Below are positions 44,182-54,592 of a stretch of 64,000 nucleotides of DNA, in pieces. Origin of the DNA: CAVZTA01 sp963778025 (GTDB lineage Bacteria; Chloroflexota; Limnocylindria; Limnocylindrales; CSP1-4); the NCBI GenBank assembly GCA_963778025.1, contig CAVZTA010000006.1, positions 372,001-436,000 of the forward strand. Direction: 5' to 3'. Below the pieces are notes generated by a model. That model saw only the letters and a program-made list of their open reading frames with translations. It had not been told where the DNA came from and searched no databases. The position numbers and the translations under genes are program-made. Within the stretch, counting starts at the first letter, position 1. Each line of letters begins with the position of its first letter.

Positions 44182-44958
44182 TCACGCGATGATCAGCTCG
44201 CCGCCGTGGATGTCCACGTTGGCGCCGGTGATGTACGCCGCCTCGTCCGACGCAAGGAAGCACACCAGCGCAGCGACCTCCCACGGCTCGGCGAGCCGGC
44301 CGAGCGGGATCGACGCCAGCACCTGGGCCATCCGCTCCTCGCCCGTCGACTCACGGACCATCGGCGTGTCGACGATGCCCGGCGACAGGGCGTTGACGGT
44401 GATGCCGTCGCGCGCCCACTCGCGGGCCAGGTGGCGCGTCAACCCCAGGACACCCGCCTTCGCGGTCGTGTAGTGGACGCCGCCGAGCGTGCTCGTGGCC
44501 CGGCCGGCCATCGAGGCCATGTTGACGATCCGGCCGTGCCCGGTCGCCTTCAGCGCGGGATAGGCCGCGCGGGCACACAGGAACGCGCCGGTCAGGTTCG
44601 CGTCGACGACGAGGCGCCATTCCTCGGCCGTGACGTCGGCCGCCCGGGTGGACCGGAGGATCCCGGCGTTGTTGACGAGGACGTCGATGCTGCCGAACGC
44701 GTCGACCGCGGCTGCGGCGAGACGCTCGGTGTCCTCGGCCTTCGTCACATCGGTCGTCACCGCCAGCGCGCGGCCACCGGTCGCCTCGATCGCCGAGACC
44801 ACCTCCGCCGCCGTCTCGTGTCGGAGGTCGGCCACGACGACGGCTCCGCCGTCGGCCGCGAACCGCTCCGCGACGGCCCGGCCGATGCCCTGCCCGCCCC
44901 CGGTGACGATGGCCACGCGGCCCGCGAAACGGTCGTGCGTCGAGCGGTGGTCCGTCAC
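44182..44958 (-). CDS. SDR-family dehydrogenase
   Basis: The protein has 258 residues from GTG 44958 (GGAGG at correct spacing; ATG 44976 is an alternative without a ribosome site). It has TGGGQGIGRAVAERF, NNAGILRS, catalytic Ser in NMASMAGRAT, and YTTAKAGVLGLTRHLAREW with the Tyr/Lys pair. It ends ANVDIHGGELIIA. This is a classical NAD(P)-dependent dehydrogenase acting on a hydroxy or keto acid or sugar-like substrate. It diverges from the Gfo/Idh gene at 45.0 kb and is followed by the amidohydrolase gene. Confidence 0.9.
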   Translation of the reverse strand: MTDHRSTHDRFAGRVAIVTGGGQGIGRAVAERFAADGGAVVVADLRHETAAEVVSAIEATGGRALAVTTDVTKAEDTERLAAAAVDAFGSIDVLVNNAGILRSTRAADVTAEEWRLVVDANLTGAFLCARAAYPALKATGHGRIVNMASMAGRATSTLGGVHYTTAKAGVLGLTRHLAREWARDGITVNALSPGIVDTPMVRESTGEERMAQVLASIPLGRLAEPWEVAALVCFLASDEAAYITGANVDIHGGELIIA

Positions 44959-45034
44959 GCGATCCTCCGGATGCATTCCACTGGCACTTCATTCTGCGGG
45001 ATGATGGACAGCGTCATCACCATCGGAGGGCTGG

Positions 45035-46069
45035 ATGAGCATCGGGTTCGGGGTCGTGGGTACCGGGATGATGGGGCGGATCTACGTGCGCGCCCTGCGG
45101 CAGATGGTGGACGGCGCCGATGTCGTCGCCGTGCAGGGCGGCTCGCGCGCAGCGGAGCTGGCGGCCGAGGTGGACGTCCCGGTCGAGCCCACGCTCGACG
45201 CGCTGCTCGCGCGGCCGGACGTCGACGCGATCCTCCTCGCGAGCCCCACCCAGACGCATCTGCAGCAGACGCTCGCGGCGGCCGCCGCCGGCAAGCACGT
45301 GTTCACGGAGAAGCCGATCGCGGCGACGCTGCCGGAGATCGACCAGATGGTGGCGGCGACCCGCGCCGCCGGCGTGCTCCTCGGCGTGAACACCGTCACG
45401 CGCTATCGGACCGGCTACCGGATGGCCAAGCAGCTCATCGACGAGGGCGCGATCGGCGAGCTGCGCATGGTCCGCCACATCTACGGCCACACCGGCTGGG
45501 GCTTTCCCGCCGAGCACTGGATCAACCGGCCCGAGGCCGGGAGCCCGTGGATCGATCAGGGCTCGCACTGCTTCGACGCCATCCGCTGGGTCGTGGGCGA
45601 CGAGGTCGACTCCGTGTACGCGCGCTACCACGACTACACGGCGGACACCCAGACCGACAAGAGCGCGATGATGGTGCTCACCTTCCGGAACGGCGTGATG
45701 TGCTCGGTCTGGGCGAGCTACGAGTTCCCGAAGCCCGGCCTGGATCCGACGAAATGGACCGGCGACTACCTGTTCGTCGGCTCGGAGGGCATGGTCGACG
45801 TCCAGTACCGCGGGACGACCCGGCTGGGCAAGGGCGACGCGTGGTCGACGATCTTCGAGCACCCGGCGGTGGACGGCTCGGGCGCGACGTTCGACCCGAA
45901 CTTCACGTATGCGTACGCCGACCAGGTGACGGACTTCGCCACAGCGATCCGCGAGGGACGCGATCCGCTGGTCACGGGCGAGGAGGCCCGGAAGGGCATC
46001 GAGATCGGCCTCGCGGCGGACCGGTCGGCACGGACCGGGCAGGCCGTGACCCTGCCGCTCGACGGGTGA
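45035..46069 (+). CDS. Gfo/Idh/MocA family oxidoreductase (inositol-dehydrogenase-like)
   Basis: The protein has 344 residues with the Rossmann loop GTGMMGRIYVRALRQM, TEKPIAATLPEID (EKP motif) and WIDQGSHCFDAIRWVVG, with the catalytic Asp/His region of the family. ATG 45035 follows CGGAGG. It is the first gene of a plus-strand operon with an acetyltransferase (four-base overlap) and a D-aminoacylase-like enzyme (four-base overlap). It may oxidise the polyol or sugar-acid part of the compound handled by the operon. Confidence 0.92.
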   Translation: MSIGFGVVGTGMMGRIYVRALRQMVDGADVVAVQGGSRAAELAAEVDVPVEPTLDALLARPDVDAILLASPTQTHLQQTLAAAAAGKHVFTEKPIAATLPEIDQMVAATRAAGVLLGVNTVTRYRTGYRMAKQLIDEGAIGELRMVRHIYGHTGWGFPAEHWINRPEAGSPWIDQGSHCFDAIRWVVGDEVDSVYARYHDYTADTQTDKSAMMVLTFRNGVMCSVWASYEFPKPGLDPTKWTGDYLFVGSEGMVDVQYRGTTRLGKGDAWSTIFEHPAVDGSGATFDPNFTYAYADQVTDFATAIREGRDPLVTGEEARKGIEIGLAADRSARTGQAVTLPLDG

Positions 46070-46972
46070 GCGACGCGATCGCCTACCGGCGCGCGACCGA
46101 GGCCGACTTCCTCGCGACCTGGTCGGTGTTCACCGAGGCGGCCAGGGACCTCGCCCGCCGCCACGGATGGCCGACGGTGGATCGCGGGCCGACGCCACCG
46201 GACCGGTTCCTCGACTTCCGTCGGTCGGCCGTCCGCCACGACCCGGATGGCTTCTGGCTCGCGGAGGCGGCGGGCGACGTCATCGGCTTCGGCATCGCCG
46301 TCCAGCGCGCCCACGTCTGGTATCTCGCCGCGCTCCACGTCCGGCCGGCGTTCCAGGGCCGTGGCATCGGCGCCGAGCTGGTCCGGCGCACGCTCGGAGC
46401 ACGCTCGGCCCGGCAGCCTGCTGACGGTGGGCGCCGATGCGCGGAATCCGATCTCCAACGCGCTGTACGGGCGGTTCGGGATGTTCCCCTCGATGACGCT
46501 GCTCGAGCTGAGCGGGCCCACGCGACCGGCGACCGCGCACGGCCGGCTCCGGCTCGAGCCCGACGCTCCGCCGGCGACGGATCTCGCGCGGCTCGACCGC
46601 CTGGTGCTGGACGCGCCCCGGCCCGAGGACCACGCCTTCTGGTCGACGACGCCGGCCGTCCACGGCTACTCGCTGCGGGTCGGGGACAGCGTGGCGGGCT
46701 ATGTGTACCTCCAGGCCGATGGCGCCATCGGGCCGATCGCCGTCGCCGATCCGGCCAGGCTGCCGGCCGCCATGGACCTGGCGATCGGCGAAGCGGCGTC
46801 ACTCGGCGCGTCGACGGCGCGTGTCCGCATCCCGGGCGTCGCCCGCTCCACGATCGCGGACCTGCTGGCCCGCGGCTGGCGTTACGGCGATGGACCGACC
46901 CTCGTGCTCACCTCGGGTCCGTGGGGCCATTGGGAGGGCTACGTGACCTCCGGCGCGGACGCGCTGCTGTGA
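46066..46972 (+). CDS. GNAT-family acetyltransferase (two-domain), frameshifted
   Basis: The protein starts at GTG 46066, overlapping the Gfo/Idh stop. The first GNAT half contains VWYLAALHVRPAFQGRGIGAELVRR, with the acetyl-CoA pyrophosphate loop QGRGIGA. A single indel near 46396-46410 shifts the frame; the sequence then continues LTVGADARNPISNALYGRFGMFP and a second GNAT-like half (YSLRVGDSVAGYVYLQADGAIG). The total is about 301 residues. The acceptor is unknown. It is coupled at both ends by four-base overlaps to neighbouring catabolic genes. Confidence 0.82.
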
Positions 46973-48560
46973 GCGGGCTCGACGTCATCGTCCGGGGCGC
47001 CCGGATCGTCGACGGGAGTGGCGGACCGGCGGTCGACGGGGACATCGGGATCGTCGGACGGCCGGCTCGAGGTCGTGGGTGGCCGGCTGCCGGACGGGAC
47101 CGCGGCGGCCGAGGTCGACGCCCGCGGGCTCGTCGTCGCCCCCGGATTCATCGACCTCCACACCCATTCCGACGTCTCGCTGCTGTCCGAGCCGGGCTGC
47201 GAGAGCGCGATCGAGCAGGGCGTGACGACCCAGGCCGTCGGACTGTGCGGGTTCTCGGCGGCGCCCGTGTCGGCGGAGACCGTCCGCGCGATGGTCGACG
47301 AGGAGCCCGTGTTCGCGTTCCCGGGCGTGGCCTGGGACTGGACGACGATCCGCGGCTATCGCGATGCCGTGACGGCGGCCCGGCCGGCGACGAACGTCAC
47401 GACCTTCGTGGGTCACAACTCGCTGCGCCGCTACGTGCTGGGCAGCGCCAACCGTCCGCCGAGCGCCGGACGAGCTTCGGGCGATGCAGCGGCTCGTCGA
47501 GCAGGGCATCGCCGAGGGAGCGCGGGGCTTCACGACCGGGCTGTCCTACGCGCCGGGCCTGTTCGCCTCGGTCGAGGAGCTCGCGGCGCTCGCGTCCGTC
47601 GCGGCGAAGCACGGGCTCACGTATCACACCCACATGCGGTACGGCGACCTGTCGGTCCGCGAGTCCGTGGATGAGGCACTGGAGACGGCGCGGCGCGCCG
47701 GCGTGACCCTGAACATCTCGCACCTCTATCCGCGGCCGAACCGGCCGCCCGAGGAGGCCGACGTGCTGCTCGGCAAGCTGGACGACGCCCGCGCCGACGG
47801 CCTCGAGGTCACGTTCGACCTCACCGTGTTCCCGCGGGGAGGCGGCGCCTGGATCCAGGGTCTTCCTGGCTGGGCGCGCGATGGGGGCAACGAGGCGACC
47901 GCCGCGATCATCCGCGATCCGGCATCGCGCGCCCGTCTGAAGGCGGAGCTGGCGAACCCCGGCCCGGAGGCCTGGGCGACCGACTGGGACGACGAGGTGA
48001 TCTGCAAGGTGAACTCGCCGGCGAACGAGGGCCTGTTCGGCCGGACGATCGGCGAGATCGCCCGCGAGCGTGGGCAGGAGCCGGTCGATACCGCGCTCGA
48101 CCTCGTGCTCGAGGACGGCCAGTTCTGGGTCGCCCCGACGATCAAGGACCAGCGCCACCTCGACCGGATGATCGCCAGCCCGCTGTGCGTGCCGATCGGC
48201 GATGGGTTCTCGCATCACCCGGTGCGGCATCGGGCGATGGGCCTGATGCCCAAGAGCTTCGGGACGTTCCCGCTGGTGCTGGGCTCCTACGTCCGTGACC
48301 GCGGGGTGCTGAGCCTGGAGGTAGCCGTCCACAAGGCGACCGCCGAGCCGGCCCGACGGCTGGGGCTGACCGATCGCGGCCGGCTGGCGCCGGGCCTGGC
48401 CGCCGACCTCGTGCTGTTCGACCCGGCGGTCATCGCGAACCGGGCGACCGAGGCCGACCCGGCGGCGCGCCCGGCGGGCATCTCCCGCGTGATGGTCAAC
48501 GGATCGTGGGCCGTCGTCGACGGCGCGGCGACGGGGGAGCGCGGCGGCCGCATGCTCTGA
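46969..48560 (+). CDS. N-acyl-D-amino-acid deacylase family amidohydrolase, two frameshifts
   Basis: From GTG 46969 the frame reads LDVIVRGARIVDGSGGPAVDGD and shifts near 47056-47062 into EVVGGRLPDG and APGFIDLHTHSDVSLL, with the HxH zinc motif. A second shift near 47455-47475 leads into MQRLVEQGIAEGARGFTTGL, GLTYHTHMR (zinc-bridging region) and, at the C-terminus, AHK-type helix and GRLAPGLAADLVLFDPA. The assembled length is about 530 residues. Such enzymes remove acyl groups from D-amino acids, or act as dihydropyrimidinase-like hydrolases. The gene is the last of the operon beginning with the Gfo/Idh gene. Confidence 0.82.
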
Positions 48561-48683
48561 GCGTTCAGGGTGCACGACGGCCCTTACTTGCGACTCACCT
48601 CGGCTCACGGTCGCGGCGTCGACCACTGGGCGGCTCACCCGAACGACGAACGGCGTTCTGTTGGCCACCCCTATCGACGCGAT

Positions 48684-49601
48684 CTAGTCGCAGTCGGGGA
48701 AGCGCTCGCGGAGCGTGCGTTGCGCGCCCCCGAACTCCTCGTCGGTGATGGAGCGGTACGGCGAGAGCATGCGGAGCGGGAAGTCGCCCAGGCCGGCGCT
48801 CAGCTTGGCGATCGTCTTGTCGTAGGCGCCGTCGACACGGCGGTCCGCCATCAGCGGTGTGAACACCGCGTCGTTCAGCCGGCCGAACCACGCGCCGATC
48901 TCGGCCGCGCCGCGCGCATCGCCCCGCTGAGCCGCCTCGACCAGCGCCCACGCATGCTTCGGGGCCAGTGCGCCGTACGTCCCGAGCAGGCCCACCTCAC
49001 CGAACAGCGAGCCATACGCGACCGACTGCTCGGTGAGGAAGTGCATCAGCTCGGGCGCCTCGCGGACGACGCCCGCGACGACGCCCAGATCGCCGGTCAT
49101 CGTCTTGGTGGCGACGAGGTTCGGCACCCGAGCCACCAGCTCCCGGTACAGCGGCCCGGTCACCAGCCGGCGCGTGGTCGCGGTGTTGTAGTGCAGGAAC
49201 GCCGCGTCGGAGAAGGCGCCACAGACCTCCTCGACGTAGCGGATGACCTCGGCATCCGAGAGCACCGCCCACGAGGGCAGCGAGAACTGGAACTCGCGGA
49301 ATCCGAGGTCGTACGCGATGCGCAGCCGCTCGAGGACGTTCGCCGTCGACAGCCCGATCACCCCGACCATCGGCGTGATGCCGTGCTTCGCGGTCTCGTC
49401 GCCGAAGACCTCGATGACCTGCCGGAACCGCGCGCTGTCGACGGCGTAGCCCTCGCCGGCCGTCCCGAACACGTAGACGTGGCGGAACCCGGACTCGGCG
49501 AGACACCGGATCTGGAGCCGGAACATCGCCTCGTCCAGTCGCTCCGCCTCGTCCCACGGGCAGAGCGCGCTGACCATGACGGTGCTCGGGTAGCGGGCCA
49601 T
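48684..49601 (-). CDS. Dihydrodipicolinate synthase/N-acetylneuraminate lyase family protein
   Basis: The class I aldolase has 305 residues, with GTAGEGYAVD (equivalent to the GTTGE substrate-binding motif), LHYNTATTRRLV with the catalytic Tyr and VATKTMTGDLG with the Schiff-base Lys. Family enzymes cleave or form C-C bonds with pyruvate as donor or product, for example in sugar-acid degradation. It is the last gene of a minus-strand operon of five (acetyltransferase, CocE hydrolase, HpcH aldolase, D-2-hydroxyacid dehydrogenase, this protein), so its product pyruvate could feed directly into central metabolism. Confidence 0.9.
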   Translation of the reverse strand: MARYPSTVMVSALCPWDEAERLDEAMFRLQIRCLAESGFRHVYVFGTAGEGYAVDSARFRQVIEVFGDETAKHGITPMVGVIGLSTANVLERLRIAYDLGFREFQFSLPSWAVLSDAEVIRYVEEVCGAFSDAAFLHYNTATTRRLVTGPLYRELVARVPNLVATKTMTGDLGVVAGVVREAPELMHFLTEQSVAYGSLFGEVGLLGTYGALAPKHAWALVEAAQRGDARGAAEIGAWFGRLNDAVFTPLMADRRVDGAYDKTIAKLSAGLGDFPLRMLSPYRSITDEEFGGAQRTLRERFPDCD

Positions 49602-49613
49602 CGGACGAGCGCG

Positions 49614-50621
49614 CTACGCCGAGGGAGCCGCGGGCAGCCGGCCCGACTCACGGAGCAGCTTGATGATCTGCTCCGCCGCTTCGACGTGGAGGCCCGCGAT
49701 CGACTCCACCGACGCCGCCGCGATGTGCTGGGTCAGCGTGACGTTCGGGTGTGACGTCAGGAGGTCGTTGGAGGGGTCGGGCGGTTCCGGCGACCGGACG
49801 TCCAACGCGGCATACGCGACATGCCCGGAATTGAGCGCGTCGCGCAGCGCCTGCTCCACCACGATGCCGCCGCGCGAGACGTTGACGATCAGGACGCCCG
49901 GCTTCGTCTTGGCCAGCATCTCCGCGTTGATGATCCCGCGCGAGGTCTCGGTCAGCGCCGCGGACGACACGATGATGTCCGCGCGGGCACACAGCTCATC
50001 GAGCGACACCAGCTCCACCTCGGGGAAGCGGCTCGCCGAGATGTACGGGTCGTACGCGATGATCGTGGGCTTGAAGCCCATGAGCTTCTGGGCGATCAGG
50101 TGCCCGATCCGCCCGAGCCCGATGATGCCGATGGTCCGCGACCGGATCCGGTGGAGCTCCTGGTAGACCGGCCACTTGTAGATCTCCCAGTCGCCCTGCG
50201 CGGCGGCGGTGGCGAACGGCACCAGCCGGCGCTGGGCGGCGAGGACCAGGAGCACCCCGTGGTCCGAGACCTCCTCGTTGTTCGAGGTCGGGCAGTTCCA
50301 GATCGGGATGCCCTTCGCCGCGGCGGCCTTCGCGTCGACGTAGTCCATGCCGACGCTGTAGCAGATGATGCCGACGGCGTTGTCGAACGTCGCGATGTCG
50401 TCGGCGGTCAGCGCGCTCGAGGTGAACACCACGTCGGCGGTGCGCATCGCCGCCTCGGCCTCCGCGCGGTCCTTCGGGATGACGAGCCGGATGCCGAGCG
50501 GCTCGAGCATCGAGCGCTCGACCTCGTAGCTCCAGTCCATGATCCCGATCGGCTCCGGGATGACCACGACCGGCCCCTCGCCCGTCGCGGCGCCGCTCTG
50601 TCGTTCCTGCGTCTCCGTCAT
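49614..50621 (-). CDS. D-2-hydroxyacid dehydrogenase (C-terminal-binding-protein-like)
   Basis: The protein has 335 residues, with the Rossmann loop GIIGLGRIGHLIAQKLMGF, the substrate Arg in LIVNVSRGGIVVE and the catalytic His in TLTQHIAAAS. It reduces or oxidises a 2-keto/2-hydroxy acid with NAD(P). The gene starts 55 bases downstream of the aldolase stop and ends 12 bases before the DapA-like gene, within the minus-strand operon led by the palindrome at 54.6 kb. Confidence 0.92.
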   Translation of the reverse strand: MTETQERQSGAATGEGPVVVIPEPIGIMDWSYEVERSMLEPLGIRLVIPKDRAEAEAAMRTADVVFTSSALTADDIATFDNAVGIICYSVGMDYVDAKAAAAKGIPIWNCPTSNNEEVSDHGVLLVLAAQRRLVPFATAAAQGDWEIYKWPVYQELHRIRSRTIGIIGLGRIGHLIAQKLMGFKPTIIAYDPYISASRFPEVELVSLDELCARADIIVSSAALTETSRGIINAEMLAKTKPGVLIVNVSRGGIVVEQALRDALNSGHVAYAALDVRSPEPPDPSNDLLTSHPNVTLTQHIAAASVESIAGLHVEAAEQIIKLLRESGRLPAAPSA

Positions 50622-50676
50622 CGTCCCTCTCCTCCGAGTCCGTCGATGCGCGTGGTGGCGCGGATCGCGCTCAGCC

Positions 50677-51462
50677 TCATCCTGCCGCTGCCTGCCCGCG
50701 GGCGATCGCCAGGTCGCGCACGGAGCCCGACTCCAGCACGACGATGTCCAGGCTCGCCGTCACCGCCTGGAAGCCGGTCTCGAGATAACCGCGCGCACGA
50801 GCCGGGTTGCCGACGAGGATCCCGGGCACGATGCCGGCGCGCCGGCAGGCATCCCGCACCGTGTCGGTCGCCGCGACATGGCGCGCCCGCTGCTCGTCCG
50901 ACCAGACGCCCGGGTCGGTGGACATCCCGAGGGAGATCGCGAGGTCGGCCGGCCCGACGAAGATGCCGGTCAGCCCTTCGACGGCGGCGATCGCGTCGAC
51001 GTTGTCGAGCCCGCGGACGGTCTCGATCATCACGAAGCACCCGAACCGCTCGAGCTCCCGGGGCTCCTCGTTGCCGATCAGCAGCCCGGTGCGGATCGCG
51101 CCCCACGAGCGCGTGCCGTGCGGCGGGAACCGGCACGCCGACACCGCGGCCGCCGCCTCCTCGGCCGTTTCCACGAGCGGGACCACGACCGCGAGCGCGC
51201 CCAGGTCGAGCGCCTTCCCGATGTCGCGGTACGCATGCGAGGGGACGCGGACGATGGCCGTGCCGCCGCCGGCCTGGATCGCCTGCAGCACCGGGGCGAG
51301 CGTCGACAGCTCGATCGTGCCGTGCTGCATGTCGACGATCACGAAGTCGTACCCGGCGTGACCGAGCACCTCCGCGATCACCGTCTCGGTGGTGGTCGCC
51401 CAGCAGCCGATGGCCGGCTTGCCGGCCGCCAGCCAGGCCAGGAACGGGTTCTCGTAGGCCAT
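50677..51462 (-). CDS. HpcH/HpaI-family class II aldolase
   Basis: The protein has 261 residues. It carries the family landmarks VIVDMQHGTIE, PPHGTRSWGAIRTG, FVMIETVRGLDNVDAI with the metal-binding Glu, and GIFVGPADLAISLGM with the second metal ligand Asp. These enzymes cleave 4-hydroxy-2-oxo acids (for example 2-keto-3-deoxy sugar acids and hydroxy-oxo-heptanedioate) to pyruvate plus an aldehyde, using a divalent metal. The start follows the CocE gene stop by four bases. An aldolase plus a hydroxyacid dehydrogenase fits breakdown of sugar acids or aromatic-ring fragments. Confidence 0.93.
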   Translation of the reverse strand: MAYENPFLAWLAAGKPAIGCWATTTETVIAEVLGHAGYDFVIVDMQHGTIELSTLAPVLQAIQAGGGTAIVRVPSHAYRDIGKALDLGALAVVVPLVETAEEAAAAVSACRFPPHGTRSWGAIRTGLLIGNEEPRELERFGCFVMIETVRGLDNVDAIAAVEGLTGIFVGPADLAISLGMSTDPGVWSDEQRARHVAATDTVRDACRRAGIVPGILVGNPARARGYLETGFQAVTASLDIVVLESGSVRDLAIARGQAAAG

Positions 51463-51466
51463 CCGC

Positions 51467-53497
51467 TCACACCCCCTCTCGTGGGATCGTCGTCTGCCAC
51501 CGCCGGTCCCAGACCGGGCGATCGTCCTCGAGCGCCGCCATCGCGATGTCGAGCAGGAAGTCGTGACGCGTGCAGGACAGCGTCACGTCCGCCGAGACGC
51601 GGATCGTGGATCCGTCGCGGACGATCTCGAAGGCCCGCCGGCTGTGGGCGGTGGTCGCGGCGGGATCGCCGGCGACCAGCGTGTTCCGGTCGAAGCCCGT
51701 GACCGCCAGGGCCCGCCCGTTGCGGTCCTGCCGGTTCAGCGGTCCCTCGACGGTGTTCGTCACCGTCGTCGTCCCGGTCATGGCGTCGGTCACGATCTCG
51801 CGACCCCAGTGACCCTCCCGTAGCACCGTGATCGCCGCCTCGGGGCCCCACGCCGGCTCGCCCAGATCGGGGAGCGCCGAGTCATCGTCCCGTGGCGGTC
51901 GCACCGGCAGGTCCAGCGTCCCGCCGTGCACCGTCAACCGCACCGGCTCGGGCGACGGCCAGACCATCGGCCAGTACTGCGTCGAGACCGCGAGCCGGAC
52001 GTGATGCCCGGGCAGGAACGCGTAGCCCGTGTCGTTGAGCTGGACACGGACCGTGGTCCGCTCGCCGGGGACCATCGGCCGGATGTCGGCGTGTCCATCG
52101 CGATGGGTGAGGTCCAGCACGCCGAACGACACGCGGGTCGATGCACCGTCCGGGCGCACGTCGCACAGCCGGACGGCGACGAAGGCCGACGGCCGGTCGA
52201 CCTCGAGCTCCAGCTCGACCACCGGCGCGCCGAGGATCTCGAGGCGCTCCTCGAGCGCCGGCCCGTCCCAGGTCAGCGAGCGGCCGTCGTCCTCGCGCTG
52301 GTCCCCCGGGAACTCGGGGCCCTTCCCGCCGGTCCCGTACGGACACCACTCGCCACCGACGAGGCCCGTGGTGTCGGGCGACGACCACTGGCGGGCAACC
52401 GCGGGACCGGCCGGCGATGCCGCGCTCGAAAGCCGGTCGCCGTCGAGAGAGAGCCGCTGGGTCGTGATCCGGGGCGACGGCCACACCGGCTCGCCGACCC
52501 ACCGTCCAGGCGCCGTCGGATAGAACGGCGCCGCGGGGACGTCCTCGGCCATCCAGGCCCGGAGCATCGGCTCATCCATGACGCCCGTGTCGAGGCCCTT
52601 CAGCCAGTGGTCGAACCAGCGGACGACCTGGGCCAGGAAGTCGTAGCCCGGCCCGGGCGTCGCGAGGTGCGGATACGCATGCGCCCATGGGCCGATGACC
52701 CCGCGACGCGGGACGTCGAGGCCGGCGAGGAGCCGCGGGATCGCGTTCCGGTAGCCGTCGAGCCAGCCACCGACGGCGAGGACCGGTACCTCGATCCGCG
52801 AGTAGTCCTCGCAGACGGAGCCGTGCTCCCAGAACCCATCACGGAGCTGGTGGCGGAGCCAGATCTCGAGGGGCGGGCTGTCCAGCGCGTCGATGCGCGT
52901 CTGCCACATCTCGCGCCAGCGGTCACCGACGAGGGCCGGATCGGGCGGCAACGCGAGGAGCGCCTGGAACAGCGTCCCCCAATCGAGCATGTCCGTCAGC
53001 AGGCAGCCGCCCATGTAGTGCATGTCGTCGGCGTAGCGGTCGTCGGTGGAGCACGAGGTGACGATCGCGCCGAGGGCCGGCGGGCGAAGCGCCGCGACCT
53101 GGAGCGCGTTGAAGCCCGACCAGGAGTTGCCGATCATCCCGGCACGTCCGGACGACCACGGCTGCGCGGTGAGCCAGGCGATCGCGTCGCACGCGTCCTG
53201 CAGCTCCTGGGCCAGGTACTCGTCGCGCAGGATCCCGTCCGACTCGCCGCTGCCGCGGATCTCCAGGCGGACGGCCGCGTAGCCGTGGCCCGCGAGGTAC
53301 GCGTGCATCGGCTGGTTGTTGATGGCCGACAGGTCGCGCTTGCGATACGGGTGGTACTCGACGATGACCGGCACCGGATCGGCGTCCGCGTCCTCCGGCA
53401 GCCAGACCCGGGCGGCCATGCGGTCGCCGTCGGGCAGCGGGATCCACAGGTTCTCGAGCTCGCGGACCGCGCGGGGCAGCTGGTCGACGACCTTCAC
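51467..53497 (-). CDS. CocE/NonD-family hydrolase (X-Pro dipeptidyl-peptidase-like)
   Basis: The protein has 676 residues. The alpha-beta hydrolase domain has the nucleophile in GMIGNSWSGFNALQVAAL, the Asp in the following core and the His before the C-terminal jelly-roll domain (PepX_C, RVQLNDTGYAFLPGHHVRLAVST). This is the architecture of cocaine esterase and X-Pro peptidases, which cleave esters or peptides. There is no signal peptide, so it is cytoplasmic. It is the second gene of the minus-strand operon and would release acyl or peptide groups from the incoming compound. Confidence 0.92.
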   Translation of the reverse strand: MKVVDQLPRAVRELENLWIPLPDGDRMAARVWLPEDADADPVPVIVEYHPYRKRDLSAINNQPMHAYLAGHGYAAVRLEIRGSGESDGILRDEYLAQELQDACDAIAWLTAQPWSSGRAGMIGNSWSGFNALQVAALRPPALGAIVTSCSTDDRYADDMHYMGGCLLTDMLDWGTLFQALLALPPDPALVGDRWREMWQTRIDALDSPPLEIWLRHQLRDGFWEHGSVCEDYSRIEVPVLAVGGWLDGYRNAIPRLLAGLDVPRRGVIGPWAHAYPHLATPGPGYDFLAQVVRWFDHWLKGLDTGVMDEPMLRAWMAEDVPAAPFYPTAPGRWVGEPVWPSPRITTQRLSLDGDRLSSAASPAGPAVARQWSSPDTTGLVGGEWCPYGTGGKGPEFPGDQREDDGRSLTWDGPALEERLEILGAPVVELELEVDRPSAFVAVRLCDVRPDGASTRVSFGVLDLTHRDGHADIRPMVPGERTTVRVQLNDTGYAFLPGHHVRLAVSTQYWPMVWPSPEPVRLTVHGGTLDLPVRPPRDDDSALPDLGEPAWGPEAAITVLREGHWGREIVTDAMTGTTTVTNTVEGPLNRQDRNGRALAVTGFDRNTLVAGDPAATTAHSRRAFEIVRDGSTIRVSADVTLSCTRHDFLLDIAMAALEDDRPVWDRRWQTTIPREGV

Positions 53498-53509
53498 GAG
53501 GCTCCTCGC

Positions 53510-54590
53510 TCAGCTGCGATCGAGGACCGGGATGGGCAGCGCCAGCGGCAGCGGCAAGCCCAGCCGGTCCGCGAGCCCGGGGATCGGCGGCGTCGGACGT
53601 GCCGGATGCGATCCGAACAGCGCGGCGGCCCAGGCACGGCGGCTCAGTTCGAGCGGCGCCGGCCGGCCGAGGAGTGCGTCGATGTCGTTGACCCGGACCA
53701 TCATCCCGTCGGTCACCGCCCGGCGACGACCCGGGACGGCGTGCTCGACCACCTCGGCCAGGACGGTGGGTGCCCGGAGCGACGGGGCGTCGAACGTCGC
53801 GCCGTCGGGCAGCCCGGCTGAGCGCCGCCTGGACCAGGGTCGCGACGGCCGTCGGCTCGCCGCCGGCCTCGATCAGCCCCGGCTTGTTGATCGCTTCGCT
53901 GACCACGAGGTACCCGACGGGCACACCGCCCCGCCGGGCGACCAGCGTGCGCATCCGCGGCAGCGCGAACAGCGCCCGGGTCTCGCGGGCGTCGCGCCGG
54001 ATCCCCTGGCCGTCGGCGTCCGCGTCATGCATGCCGCGGATCGCGTCGAGGGTGGCGGTGTCCGTCGCCGCCAGCGTGCCGACCACGATCCCCGGGTCGC
54101 GGGCGAAGGCGTCCGCGTCCGGCCGCGCGAGCGTCACGGCTTCGTTCTGGAAGACCACGGGGTGGTACCCGGCATGCTCGTAGAACGGGAACGTCTCGAC
54201 GAGGGTCCACAGCACCGACAGCGCGCAGCCCGCATCCGCCATCGCCTCGATCGCGCTGCCGAGGCACCGCGACGCGTAGCCACGATGCCGATGCGCCGGT
54301 GCGGTCGCGGTGGGCGAGATGATCCCGACCTTGATCCGCCGCGTGCCCACGACCGCGGCACGCGGCAGCACCGGGACCACCGAGACCAGCTCGCCGTCCA
54401 CGCGGAGCACGCGGACGTTGCGCAGGTTCTCCGGCGCGTAGACCAGCGGGTAGTCCGTCAGGAGCGTCTGGTCCGTGCCGGCGCGCATCGCGGCGTCGAC
54501 GAGCGCGATGAGGTCCGGCACGTCGGCCGGGACGGCCGGGCGCGGACCATCGATGGTGACGGGATCGGGCAGGCCGGTGACTGCCAGCAT
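53510..54590 (-). CDS. GNAT acetyltransferase with C-terminal SCP2-like domain (Eis-like), frameshifted
   Basis: The protein starts at ATG 54590, just beside the GntR-like palindrome. The N-terminal GNAT region contains YASRCLGSAIEAMADAG and FYEHAGYHPVVF; the middle region is a second GNAT-like half (RTLVARRGGVPVGYLVVSEA). A single indel near 53815-53825 separates this from the C-terminal part (ATFDAPSLRAPTVLAEVVEHA, with a sterol-carrier-like pattern) ending LPIPVLDRS. The assembled length is about 359 residues, close to the Eis family. It is the first gene of the minus-strand operon. Acetylation of an amine-containing substrate or intermediate is plausible. Confidence 0.82.
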
Positions 54591-54592
54591 GT

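Noticed and set aside
43048..47706. Plus-strand open frame of about 1,550 codons
   Set aside because: It runs antisense to the amidohydrolase and SDR genes and out of frame through the Gfo/Idh operon. It merely reflects the lack of stop codons at this GC content.
48561..48683. Small gene or terminator between the deacylase and DapA-like genes
   Set aside because: The 123 bases contain short repeated CGGCTCAC words but no good stem, ribosome site or sensible reading frame.
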